Positions 10,152-17,797 of a DNA stretch of 61,971 bases are shown piece by piece. This DNA is from an uncultured Methanobrevibacter sp. (GTDB taxonomy: Archaea; Methanobacteriota; Methanobacteria; Methanobacteriales; Methanobacteriaceae), in the NCBI RefSeq assembly GCF_900314695.1, contig NZ_OMWD01000014.1:1-61971 (forward strand). Direction: 5' to 3'. How positions within the stretch are numbered: the first letter of the stretch is position 1; each line of letters starts with the position of its first letter. The notes under the pieces were generated by a model that was not told the DNA's origin, ran no database searches, and worked only from the letters and a program-made list of their open reading frames with translations. The position numbers were made by a program, and so were the translations under genes.

Positions 10152-10625
10152 TCTTTTTTTCTCCATTAATTAATTTTGAAATAATGTACTAAGATAAATC
10201 TAATTGCATTTCTCTAATCGACATAAATTTTATTTCAGTACGATAATATATTTACATACTATTCAATATAAACATTGTTATTTATCGATGAAAAATAAAA
10301 ATAATTTAAAATAGTTAAAACTCGTAATAAATATTTTAAAAATATTAAAAGAATATAAAAAAATATTATAAATAAGTATATAAAGAAAAATATAATATTT
10401 GTTCCATTTATACAAAAAAATAACATTTAAATTAAGATAATATTATTTAAAAAAATCGACATAACGATGACTAAAAATACATAACATTTATCATAATCTA
10501 ACGAAAATCAAAAGAATTTTGAAAAAAATAGCTTCGACATGAATATAATTATATAATACTAGATAACAAAAAGATAAATACTAAAGAAATTATTCTTTAA
10601 ATAATTATTAATGGAGGTGAAATAA
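10152..10625. promoter_or_regulatory. divergent promoter region between two adhesin genes
   Basis: This 470-base AT-rich region separates leftward and rightward adhesin genes and contains no ORF worth calling. The 7-mer TCGACAT occurs three times in the same orientation, at 10218-10224, 10456-10462 and 10534-10540. The last copy lies just upstream of a TATA-like stretch (10546-10556) suited to the rightward gene. A strong GGAGGTGA ribosome site is at 10613-10620. A role for the repeated 7-mer is only inferred. Confidence 0.45.
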
Positions 10626-12233
10626 ATTAAAAATAAGCATATTTTTACAGTTATATTTCTATTAATGATTTTTACATCAGTTAATTGTGTTAATGCATTA
10701 GAAAATAACAACACAATTACTAACGATGACAATATCCTTGAAATCACAAACAACGAGAAATTAAAAGACTCCTCAACAGATTTGGCGGATAAAATCATTA
10801 ATGCCAATGATGGCGATGAGATAATAATAGCACCTGGAACATACAAGCTCCACAATATCGAAATTACTAAAAATCTCACACTCCAAGGAAATGGAAATCC
10901 TTCAGACATCATAATCGATGGAGAAAACAAATCAAGCATTTTCCTTATAAGAAGCGATGCAGTCCATGCCAGTTTTAAAAACATCACATTTATTAATGGA
11001 TTAACCTTGAACTTTGGCGGTGCAATATCAATGGAAACAGGACACGTTTATGTGGACTATTGCAATTTCATCAATAACACTGCATTAAACAATACCAATG
11101 CAGGAGGAATTTCCAATTATGGAACTGCAAGTGAAAGAGGATATTTATTTGTAAACAACTCATTATTTCTAAACAATCATGCAGATCATGATGGAGGAGC
11201 AATAACAACATGTTACGCATATTCATATATTTACAATAGTGTATTCATAGCAAATTCTGCTCGCAGAGATGGTGGTGCGATTAGAGTAAGTGTTTATGGA
11301 TATGGTGCTGTTGAGGACTGTATCTTCATGTACAACCATGCAGATGAATGGGGAGGAGCATATTATAGTTGGGCAAGCAATTCTGTGATAAACAGATGCA
11401 TTTTCATGAATAACACAGGAGGAACAAACGGCGGAGCAGTGATGGTTTCAGGTAACCTTACATTGACTAACTCGCTTATCGTAAACAATACTTCAAATGA
11501 AACTGGTGGTTCGTTTTACATCCAACAGCCAATGTTCGATGCCTTAACAGTAATAAATGTTCATGATAATCTCATAACAAACAATACATCGCCGTTAGGA
11601 AAAGAAATATTTATTAAATGGAATGCAACCAAATTGCTATTCACAAAATTTAATGATAACGATTGGGGTGATGAAGACCCAACTGACCCTGAGGTTATTG
11701 ATCCAAATCATGTTACAAAAAGAAGTAAAGTAACCAGCACTAAAAAGTCCAATTTGTTAAATGAAATGAATCTCGATTTATTAAATAGGTACAGTGACAT
11801 ATTAAAAGATTACTTCCCAAGCGGATATTTTGACAGTGATGACAATGTTCCTGAAGATAATAATCAGAACCCTACTGAAAATAACAACATGAATAAGGGT
11901 TCAAATGAGAACAACAACCTTAATAATCAGAATACTGTTACCGACAACCCACAAAACAGTAATCAAAATATTAAGGCAAATAATTCACAAAATAACAATC
12001 AAAATAATATTGTTACTTCAACCATGCCACTATCCGGCGAAAATACAATTCAAGTAAATGGAACTAGTGATGTGGGCTCAGATTCACAAAAATCAAAAGC
12101 CAGTGAAATAATAAAACACACCCCATCAAAAAACATCAGTTCCTTAAACATAGGAGTTATCGTTTTTGTAATTATTGCTCTAATTGCATTCCTAATCGGA
12201 TATCTAAAACAAAGAAAAGCAAATAGATTATAA
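10626..12233 (+). CDS. adhesin-like protein with beta-helix, Asn-rich stalk and C-terminal membrane anchor (ATT start proposed)
   Basis: A surface protein of about 535 residues. A beta-helix (about residues 55-345) carries Pmp-like GGAI motifs such as NTGGTNGGAVMVSG. An Asn/Gln-rich low-complexity stalk follows (about 405-470). A C-terminal membrane helix (SLNIGVIVFVIIALIAFLIG) then ends in the basic tail KQRKANRL, so it is probably membrane-anchored. The first in-frame ATG (10665) would cut off most of the signal peptide. Extending upstream gives KNKHIFTVIFLLMIFTSV, ending at NCVNA, a good signal peptide. The only codon placed correctly behind GGAGGTGA (10613-10620, 5-base spacer) is ATT at 10626-10628. 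An ATG at 10611 is in frame but meets TAA at 10623-10625. Either ATT initiates or the start codon has been mutated. Confidence 0.75.
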   Translation: MKNKHIFTVIFLLMIFTSVNCVNALENNNTITNDDNILEITNNEKLKDSSTDLADKIINANDGDEIIIAPGTYKLHNIEITKNLTLQGNGNPSDIIIDGENKSSIFLIRSDAVHASFKNITFINGLTLNFGGAISMETGHVYVDYCNFINNTALNNTNAGGISNYGTASERGYLFVNNSLFLNNHADHDGGAITTCYAYSYIYNSVFIANSARRDGGAIRVSVYGYGAVEDCIFMYNHADEWGGAYYSWASNSVINRCIFMNNTGGTNGGAVMVSGNLTLTNSLIVNNTSNETGGSFYIQQPMFDALTVINVHDNLITNNTSPLGKEIFIKWNATKLLFTKFNDNDWGDEDPTDPEVIDPNHVTKRSKVTSTKKSNLLNEMNLDLLNRYSDILKDYFPSGYFDSDDNVPEDNNQNPTENNNMNKGSNENNNLNNQNTVTDNPQNSNQNIKANNSQNNNQNNIVTSTMPLSGENTIQVNGTSDVGSDSQKSKASEIIKHTPSKNISSLNIGVIVFVIIALIAFLIGYLKQRKANRL

Positions 12234-12256
12234 CTATTTGCTTACTATTTTTTTAT
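12217..12256. terminator. bidirectional terminator shared by two convergent genes
   Basis: A perfect 10-bp stem (12217-12226 with 12234-12243) is followed by a T-rich run on the plus strand (12244-12255). A pyrimidine-rich run follows it on the minus strand. The plus-strand stop TAA (12231-12233) sits in the loop, and the minus-strand stop TAG (12234-12236) sits in the stem. The two genes have no bases between them. Confidence 0.75.
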
Positions 12257-12659
12257 TCAAATTACGTGCGAGCAAATAATAGTAAATATAAAAACCACAC
12301 CAAAATATTGCCGCAAATACACAAGCAATTAAAATCCAAGTTATTATTGGACCAATTCCCAATGTTATCGGCATCCAGTGAAGATATACAGCAACCAAAA
12401 ACAATACTGTCATCCCGATTCCCATTTGGAAAATGATTTGATAAGGCAAAGCCAAATCTTCTTTTTCATATATTATCCCAGTTAATGAGAATCCCCATCC
12501 TGCAACAATACAACCAAAGAACAAATTAATTATATCAGTGCCTGAAAAGTTAATATTTTGAGGCCCTGCTTGAAGAGAAATAAAAACTGCAACCAACAAT
12601 CCTATAAAACAACCTACAAAAGCACCCATTGCCAATCTTTTAATTAAATCTATTTTCAT
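12234..12659 (-). CDS. DUF3021-like four-helix membrane protein, partner of the LytTR regulator
   Basis: A 141-residue integral membrane protein with four hydrophobic segments (about 10-30, 45-65, 75-95 and 105-130) and a short basic C-terminus. Size, topology and position directly downstream of a LytTR-domain gene match the DUF3021 family, which in Firmicutes is encoded with LytTR regulators and is thought to hold them inactive at the membrane. It is the last gene of a three-gene leftward operon, 8 bases after the regulator, with a GGTGGGATT ribosome site. The membrane-inhibitor role is inferred from the family. No catalytic motif is seen. Confidence 0.7.
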   Translation of the reverse strand: MKIDLIKRLAMGAFVGCFIGLLVAVFISLQAGPQNINFSGTDIINLFFGCIVAGWGFSLTGIIYEKEDLALPYQIIFQMGIGMTVLFLVAVYLHWMPITLGIGPIITWILIACVFAAIFWCGFYIYYYLLARNLNKKIVSK

Positions 12660-12667
12660 AATCCCAC

Positions 12668-13108
12668 CTATAAATCCAAAGCATTCTTAAAGTCAGGTAA
12701 ATATTTTCTTGAGATATTATCTTTCAAACCATTTTTAAGCTCAATGAACATCATTCCTTTAAGTGAAGGCGCTACACGTTCGATTCTTTTAAGATTTACA
12801 ATAGTGGTCTTGGATATTCTAACAAAATCATTATTTAAAACTTCATCAATTTGATACAATGGTTTTTTAATCAAATACTCATCATTTTGAGTATACACCT
12901 TAACTTGCTTATCTTCAACCCTAAACATATAGATTTCATTGAATTCCAAAAGGGCAATATCAGATCCTTTTTTAACTGCAATCATTTCACTGGATTCATC
13001 ACTTTCAAGAATTGATATTGCTTTTGAAATATTATCCGTCAGTTCATTAGCATGAATATCTGCATGAGGTTCTTTAATATCTCTTGAAACAAACAAATTT
13101 ACTTTCAT
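12668..13108 (-). CDS. LytTR-family DNA-binding regulator
   Basis: A 146-residue protein without a receiver domain. Residues 1-50 form an N-terminal part of unknown fold. Residues about 55-146 match the LytTR DNA-binding domain: FNEIYMFRVEDKQVKVYT, the helix-like YQIDEVLNNDFVRISKTTIV, NLKRIERV, and GLKDNISRKYLPDFK near the end. Such proteins bind pairs of short direct repeats. It lies between a 2TM protein and a DUF3021-like protein, the usual arrangement of a membrane-controlled LytTR system. A pair of candidate sites flanks the operon's own TATA box (13420-13451), suggesting autoregulation. LytTR proteins are mainly bacterial, so transfer from gut Firmicutes is plausible. Confidence 0.8.
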   Translation of the reverse strand: MKVNLFVSRDIKEPHADIHANELTDNISKAISILESDESSEMIAVKKGSDIALLEFNEIYMFRVEDKQVKVYTQNDEYLIKKPLYQIDEVLNNDFVRISKTTIVNLKRIERVAPSLKGMMFIELKNGLKDNISRKYLPDFKNALDL

Positions 13109-13111
13109 GAT

Positions 13112-13387
13112 TTAATTCCTTAATTTCATCATCTCTTCTTCGATTTTACGTTCACGAAAATCTTCACTATCCCAATTATCCACTAAAACATATGCTTTTA
13201 AAAAGTCAACCAGCACTCCAATACCCCAGAAAAATACAGGAAACATTACCCACCAAAATTCTGGAGTGCATAACCAATTAATAATTGCTAATATGGCATT
13301 TACAATAACATATGCTTTTAAATTTCTGTAAAATTTTATTTTTCTATCGACTCTTCTTTCTGCTCTTTCACGTAAACTATCTGACAT
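13112..13387 (-). CDS. 2TM-domain membrane protein
   Basis: A 91-residue protein with a basic, Arg-rich N-terminus (RERAERRVDRKIKFYRNLK), two closely spaced membrane helices (about 27-42 and 46-66) and a charged C-terminus. This matches the 2TM domain family, commonly fused or adjacent to sensor kinases and LytTR regulators. It is the first gene of the LytTR operon, with GGAGC upstream of the ATG. Its likely role is as a membrane partner or sensor for the regulator (inference). Confidence 0.7.
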   Translation of the reverse strand: MSDSLRERAERRVDRKIKFYRNLKAYVIVNAILAIINWLCTPEFWWVMFPVFFWGIGVLVDFLKAYVLVDNWDSEDFRERKIEEEMMKLRN

Positions 13388-13419
13388 GATATTTAGCTCC
13401 TTTAACTCGTTAATAATAC

Positions 13420-13451
13420 ATAGTTAAAGAATATATAAATGTCTAGTTATG
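13420..13451 (-). promoter_or_regulatory. promoter of the LytTR operon with paired TAGTTA repeats
   Basis: Two 9-mers, ATAGTTAAA (13420-13428) and CTAGTTATG (13443-13451), form direct repeats 23 bases apart centre to centre. A minus-strand TATA box (TTTATATATT, 13430-13439) lies between them. The GTT core and two-turn spacing resemble LytTR binding sites, though the outer consensus positions match poorly. Confidence 0.45.
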
Positions 13452-13513
13452 AACTCAACCAAGATGCAAATTATGATTACTGAAATGCAAAAAAATAGAA
13501 GTGAAAAAAGCAG

Positions 13514-14212
13514 CTACATTACAGCTACCAAATAATATAAAATTGAAGTTACTGCAGGAACTGTCAGATTGTCAATTCCACCATAACTGAATGCTTCACA
13601 AAGGGTTGCAATAGCAGAAATCACTATAATATAAACAATATTGAATTCAGGCATTGTACATCCTATTGAAGTAAAAACCATCCATACAAATACACTCATG
13701 ACAGTTGTTACAACAAACATGGTAAGTGATCCTTCAAGAGATTTTGTACCCCCAAATACTGTGTATTTAACTTTACCGAATTTTTGACCGATTAAAGCTG
13801 CAAATCCATCACCATACACCATAGGAACAATAGCAAGTGCTACAATCCATATGAAAAACTTAGGATCGTTTGCTGGTGAAAGCATGGAATAAATTGCAAT
13901 CAGTATTGTCCATATCAATGCATAGAAGAATAAACCTAAAGCATGCCCTGATTCGGTTACGCTGTTTTGAATTTTAATAGGAGAATATTCAGTTAAGAAG
14001 AATAGAACTACTGTAATTGGCAGTGTCAAAAACCAAACCATTACCCAAGGATCTGAGAAAAATGGCATGGCAAATATCATGTTACCTACCATAATATGTA
14101 AAAATTTACGTGAAACTTCGGGTCTTGTCTTTAAAACCAATTCAGCTACAACGAAAATTACTGCAACATAAATATATACAATGATTAATGCAAGGATATC
14201 TGAGAATATCAT
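13514..14212 (-). CDS. phytol/dolichol kinase-like membrane protein (VTE5/SEC59 family)
   Basis: A 232-residue polytopic membrane protein with about seven hydrophobic segments. Near residue 135 it carries VYGDGFAALIGQKFGK, followed by GGTKSLEGSLTMF. These are the signature of the CTP-dependent polyprenol/phytol/diacylglycerol kinase family (SEC59, VTE5, DGK1), related to CDP-alcohol synthases. Members phosphorylate a lipid alcohol using CTP or make CDP-lipids. It overlaps the upstream tocopherol-cyclase-like gene by four bases (ATGA), so the two are translationally coupled. In plants VTE5 and VTE1 belong to the tocopherol pathway; here an isoprenoid alcohol such as geranylgeraniol or a dolichol-like carrier is a likelier substrate (inference). 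Confidence 0.75.
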   Translation of the reverse strand: MIFSDILALIIVYIYVAVIFVVAELVLKTRPEVSRKFLHIMVGNMIFAMPFFSDPWVMVWFLTLPITVVLFFLTEYSPIKIQNSVTESGHALGLFFYALIWTILIAIYSMLSPANDPKFFIWIVALAIVPMVYGDGFAALIGQKFGKVKYTVFGGTKSLEGSLTMFVVTTVMSVFVWMVFTSIGCTMPEFNIVYIIVISAIATLCEAFSYGGIDNLTVPAVTSILYYLVAVM

Positions 14213-15330
14213 TCGTCATCATACTCCCCGTATTCACATCCCGCATTTTCCATTTTTACATGATCAATTAAAGTTCCGTCTTTTTTGTATAGTTTTATTT
14301 CACCCCAACCGTTTCCACCATTCCATAAACGGTTGTGTCTTTTTTGACCGTCGGGAGCTTCATAATTAAATAACATCATTTCGTCACGTTTACAGTAAAG
14401 CACCATTTCCATTTTGGAGTTCTTATTGCTTGCATTAATATGCCATGTGTGAACTTCATCTCCCTCTTCAAAGTCAAAATCGATTTTTACCATGTTCCAA
14501 AATCTTGCAAAGTTATATTCATACATTGTTCCTTCATAGTAGAAACCGATTAATAATTTACGAGGAATGGATATACCAAATGCCTTTGGTCTTCCACCTC
14601 CAGCTTCAAATGCAGAGTTGTTTAATTTTTTTCCAGAAATTAGGCTAGTTATATTACATGATGAAATCCAAAGCCATGGTGAAGTAAAGTCTCCTCCCCA
14701 GTTTTTGTCTGCATATCCATAAGATTTTTCGGGAATGACTTCATATTCTTCGCCGTCCAGCCATACAGTTCCACTGTATTGTGTTTTGATACCTTCTGCA
14801 TGCCAAAACATTTCAAAAGAGTTTAATTTTCTGAATAAAGAACTTGCACCATAACCTACATTAAATGTGATTTGTTTATCAATGTCCAAATCCCACATCA
14901 TGTCTCCTGCATCAGACATGTATTCAGGATGATTTTCAGCATCTTCAGCAGATACTCTTGAAAATCCACTCATATGAGTTTCAGTTAAACTGCAGTCTCC
15001 AACTTGAATATTAAGTTCATCGTCAGGGCAGTCAAAATATTTCATTGAGTAAAAATTATGAATCTGCTTTGGATTTTTACCCCAAGCACCTGCCTTAATC
15101 ATACAATAAGAAGGTTTTTTACCGGCTGCTTTATTTTCAGGAAGTTGTCCTAAAGTAGGTTCCTCCTCAGCCAATGCCGGATTACATACAAAGTATTCTA
15201 TGAAAAATGGTCTTGGTTCACCAGTTTTCTTATTATATGCAGTAAAAGAATGCCACCACCAATCATATCCTTTTTTAGCAAGTGGTCCTTTGAGCATAAA
15301 ATAATCTCTTTTCAAATCACTTTTATTCAT
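14209..15330 (-). CDS. tocopherol cyclase-like / CrtC-fold protein
   Basis: A 373-residue protein without a signal peptide or clear membrane helices. It begins with LKGPLAKKGYDWWWHSFTAY and contains PFFIEYFVCNPAL, YSMKYFD, HAEGIKTQYSGTVWLDGEEY and the strong motif YGYADKNWGGDFTSPWLWIS. The Y-x-x-K-N-W-G ... W-x-W pattern is typical of the tocopherol cyclase (VTE1) family, related to hydroxyneurosporene synthase (CrtC) and AttH, which act on isoprenoid lipids in a beta-barrel cavity. The ribosome site is GGAGGA, 6 bases before the ATG. It is first in a two-gene operon with the phytol-kinase-like gene. A methanogen makes no tocopherol, so the reaction is unknown; acting on membrane isoprenoids is an inference. 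Confidence 0.7.
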   Translation of the reverse strand: MNKSDLKRDYFMLKGPLAKKGYDWWWHSFTAYNKKTGEPRPFFIEYFVCNPALAEEEPTLGQLPENKAAGKKPSYCMIKAGAWGKNPKQIHNFYSMKYFDCPDDELNIQVGDCSLTETHMSGFSRVSAEDAENHPEYMSDAGDMMWDLDIDKQITFNVGYGASSLFRKLNSFEMFWHAEGIKTQYSGTVWLDGEEYEVIPEKSYGYADKNWGGDFTSPWLWISSCNITSLISGKKLNNSAFEAGGGRPKAFGISIPRKLLIGFYYEGTMYEYNFARFWNMVKIDFDFEEGDEVHTWHINASNKNSKMEMVLYCKRDEMMLFNYEAPDGQKRHNRLWNGGNGWGEIKLYKKDGTLIDHVKMENAGCEYGEYDDE

Positions 15331-15425
15331 ATTAATCCTCCAAAGGTGATATAATATGATATTTATTGAAAATCTCTTAAATAATTTATTATAAAAATAG
15401 AAAAAAATAGAAAAAAAGATAGAAT

Positions 15426-17555
15426 TTACATTTCAGACATCATTTCAGAGATATCTTTACGATAATAGAATATAACTGTGCAAATAATTAACAAAACGAT
15501 AAACAAAATGCCTGAAACTTTATAAAATTCATCTTCATCAAATATTATTTGCTTGACAACAGACTGTTTTTGAGAACCTGCACTGCCAGAACCGCCAGAA
15601 TTCCCTTCAGAAGAACTTGCCTGTGAAGACACATCCTGGGCATCATAAGCATTTGCAGCATCATTTACTGGATTATTGGCTCCCGCTGCAGGTTCACTTC
15701 TTTGACCATTAGTACTGTTTCCGACATTATCCTCAGACTGTGAGGATTGGCCGTTGCCTGAATTAGCATTTCCACCATTGCCATTACCATTACCATTTCC
15801 ACCAGACCCTGATCCAGAATCTCCTTCCATCCCTTCATCTGGCACATATGGTATGTCAGGATAATCATAACTTGGAGATACACCGTTTGTTGGATTTGAA
15901 GAACTTTTAATCTCTTCATTATATGTATTGTCCCTATGTGAACTATCCACAGTTGCTTTTACCAAATCTCCATTTGCTGCATCCACTTTAAATACTCCTG
16001 TTCCACCACTCAAAGTCATGGTGTACTTTTGACCGCCAATTTCATAGGTTAAAGTTCTATCTGGCAATAAACTGGCAATATTTCCTTTAGAATCATAAAA
16101 AGTTGCCTGGAAAGTATTTGGACCCACTTGAGAAACGACGAATTTCATATTATTTGACCTGACTTTCGGACAAAGCAATTTATCGTCAGTAAACCAATTA
16201 TCTCCGATTACCAGTGGCTCCCCATAATCATAGTAATAGGTATCCCTTGCCTCAACGGCAACATGGCTTGAATGATGAATTACATTATAGCTGATATCCT
16301 GATTTTTAGGCTTTAAGTATTCATCATTGAATTTAATTCCTACAATACTATATGCAATTTCATTGGATTGAATTACATTACTTCCAATATCAGTAATGGA
16401 AATCCCATTACCAGAATTACGTAGAATAACATTTCCTTTAATGTTAATATTATCTCCAGCTTTCTTAATGTAAATACCATTAATTTTATTATTATTTATA
16501 GTATTTTTAGAAATGTAGAGATTTTCCGGTCCGCTACCATAATTAACACCATTGACACTGTTAGATGTCAAAATACCATTTTGAGCATTATTTAAAATAG
16601 AATTTCCATGGATATAAGCCTTATCAGATTTCGCCAATTCAATACCATTGATTCCATTGTCATTTATCTTATTGTTAAAAATATAAGTTGAAATGGCATT
16701 TGCAATTACTATTCCGCTTTTTGAGTTTTCAACAATGCTATTTTTAGTGATATTTAAATAAGTTGTTCCTGCCGCTAGAATAGCATTGCCATTTGTTGAA
16801 ATGTCATTTGAAACCACAGTTACATAATCAGAATCAACAATTTTTATTCCATCACCACTACCTCGAATTTTAAAACCATTAATTGTGGTTAAGGAAGAAT
16901 TTTTGCCTTTAATAGTGATTACAGGATTTGCAGAACTTGATTTTAAAACTGTATTTGAATTACTGATTAAAGTCAAACGCTTATTGATTACCAAATTAAT
17001 ATCTGAGTAAGTGTTTCCCTTAAATAAAATAATATTTTTATCCTTTGCATTATCAATAATTTTTTGAATTTCAGAGTTTGACAATCCTGCATCCACAATA
17101 CGTGTGTTACTCATTGTTATTGTAACTGTTTTTGAAGAGGATTTAAAATTGGAATTTCCTAAAAATTTTGTTGTAATTTTGTAAGTTCCATCCTTTAAAT
17201 TTAGTTGAAGAGAAGCTATTCCATTAGAGTTTGTTGTTTTAGTAAATGTCTTCTCATCAAGACCAAATTTAACTTGAGTATTTTTTAATGCAACGCCATT
17301 TTCATCAGATAATTTAATTTTAAAATAATCTCCAACAACATCAAAGGTAGTATTGCTTTTAACATCAATTTGGGTTTTAATTGGAGATGATGATTTTAAA
17401 GCCGTTTGGCCAGAAGGAGCAATTGAATTAACACTTTCAGCCGACATTATTGCGGAACCATCATCGGTACCATTATTAACCTCCTGCGCAACACAGAAAT
17501 TTAAGCTAATAATAACCAATACAAACAGTACCAAAATAAAAGATTTCTTGCTCAT
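15426..17555 (-). CDS. adhesin-like protein: Ig-like domain, beta-helix, Gly/Ser/Asn linker, C-terminal membrane anchor
   Basis: A surface protein of 709 residues. Signal peptide MSKKSFILVLFVLVIISLN ends near CVAQ. One Ig-like domain (about 60-150) has the core DEKTFTKTTNSNGIASLQL. A NosD-type beta-helix spans about 155-440, rich in N-N-K-I-N-G-I turns. A beta-rich domain (about 465-560) is followed by a low-complexity Gly/Ser/Asn/Gln stalk (about 575-670). A membrane helix (VSGILFIVLLIICTVIFYY) and the short basic tail RKDISEMMSEM end the protein. It probably stays anchored in the cytoplasmic membrane with the stalk crossing the wall. The ribosome site GGAGGTGA lies right before the ATG. No hairpin terminator is seen after the stop, only an A-rich stretch on the plus strand. 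Confidence 0.85.
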   Translation of the reverse strand: MSKKSFILVLFVLVIISLNFCVAQEVNNGTDDGSAIMSAESVNSIAPSGQTALKSSSPIKTQIDVKSNTTFDVVGDYFKIKLSDENGVALKNTQVKFGLDEKTFTKTTNSNGIASLQLNLKDGTYKITTKFLGNSNFKSSSKTVTITMSNTRIVDAGLSNSEIQKIIDNAKDKNIILFKGNTYSDINLVINKRLTLISNSNTVLKSSSANPVITIKGKNSSLTTINGFKIRGSGDGIKIVDSDYVTVVSNDISTNGNAILAAGTTYLNITKNSIVENSKSGIVIANAISTYIFNNKINDNGINGIELAKSDKAYIHGNSILNNAQNGILTSNSVNGVNYGSGPENLYISKNTINNNKINGIYIKKAGDNINIKGNVILRNSGNGISITDIGSNVIQSNEIAYSIVGIKFNDEYLKPKNQDISYNVIHHSSHVAVEARDTYYYDYGEPLVIGDNWFTDDKLLCPKVRSNNMKFVVSQVGPNTFQATFYDSKGNIASLLPDRTLTYEIGGQKYTMTLSGGTGVFKVDAANGDLVKATVDSSHRDNTYNEEIKSSSNPTNGVSPSYDYPDIPYVPDEGMEGDSGSGSGGNGNGNGNGGNANSGNGQSSQSEDNVGNSTNGQRSEPAAGANNPVNDAANAYDAQDVSSQASSSEGNSGGSGSAGSQKQSVVKQIIFDEDEFYKVSGILFIVLLIICTVIFYYRKDISEMMSEM

Positions 17556-17797
17556 TTTTCACCTCCTTTTACTATCGATTAGTAAGAATTAATTATTGAT
17601 AATTAATCTTATATAAAATATATAATATTTAATAGTATATATTATTGACTAATTTTAAATTAAAATAAATATTTAATTAAATTAATTAAAATAAACTAAT
17701 TTAATTCAAAAATAACTATTTTATCATATCAATAAAAATATGATATATAAAAAAGTAATATCGAAAGTAAATATAAAAAAATAAGAATAAGACGAAA

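Noticed and set aside
10559..10987. A 142-codon minus-strand ORF opposite the start of the rightward adhesin gene
   Set aside because: Composition is that of an antisense shadow; the plus strand encodes a clear signal peptide and beta-helix, and no ribosome site precedes the minus ORF.
17588..17607. Near-palindrome ATTAATTAT/ATAATTAAT upstream of the 709-residue adhesin
   Set aside because: It consists almost wholly of A and T in a very AT-rich region, so it is expected by chance.
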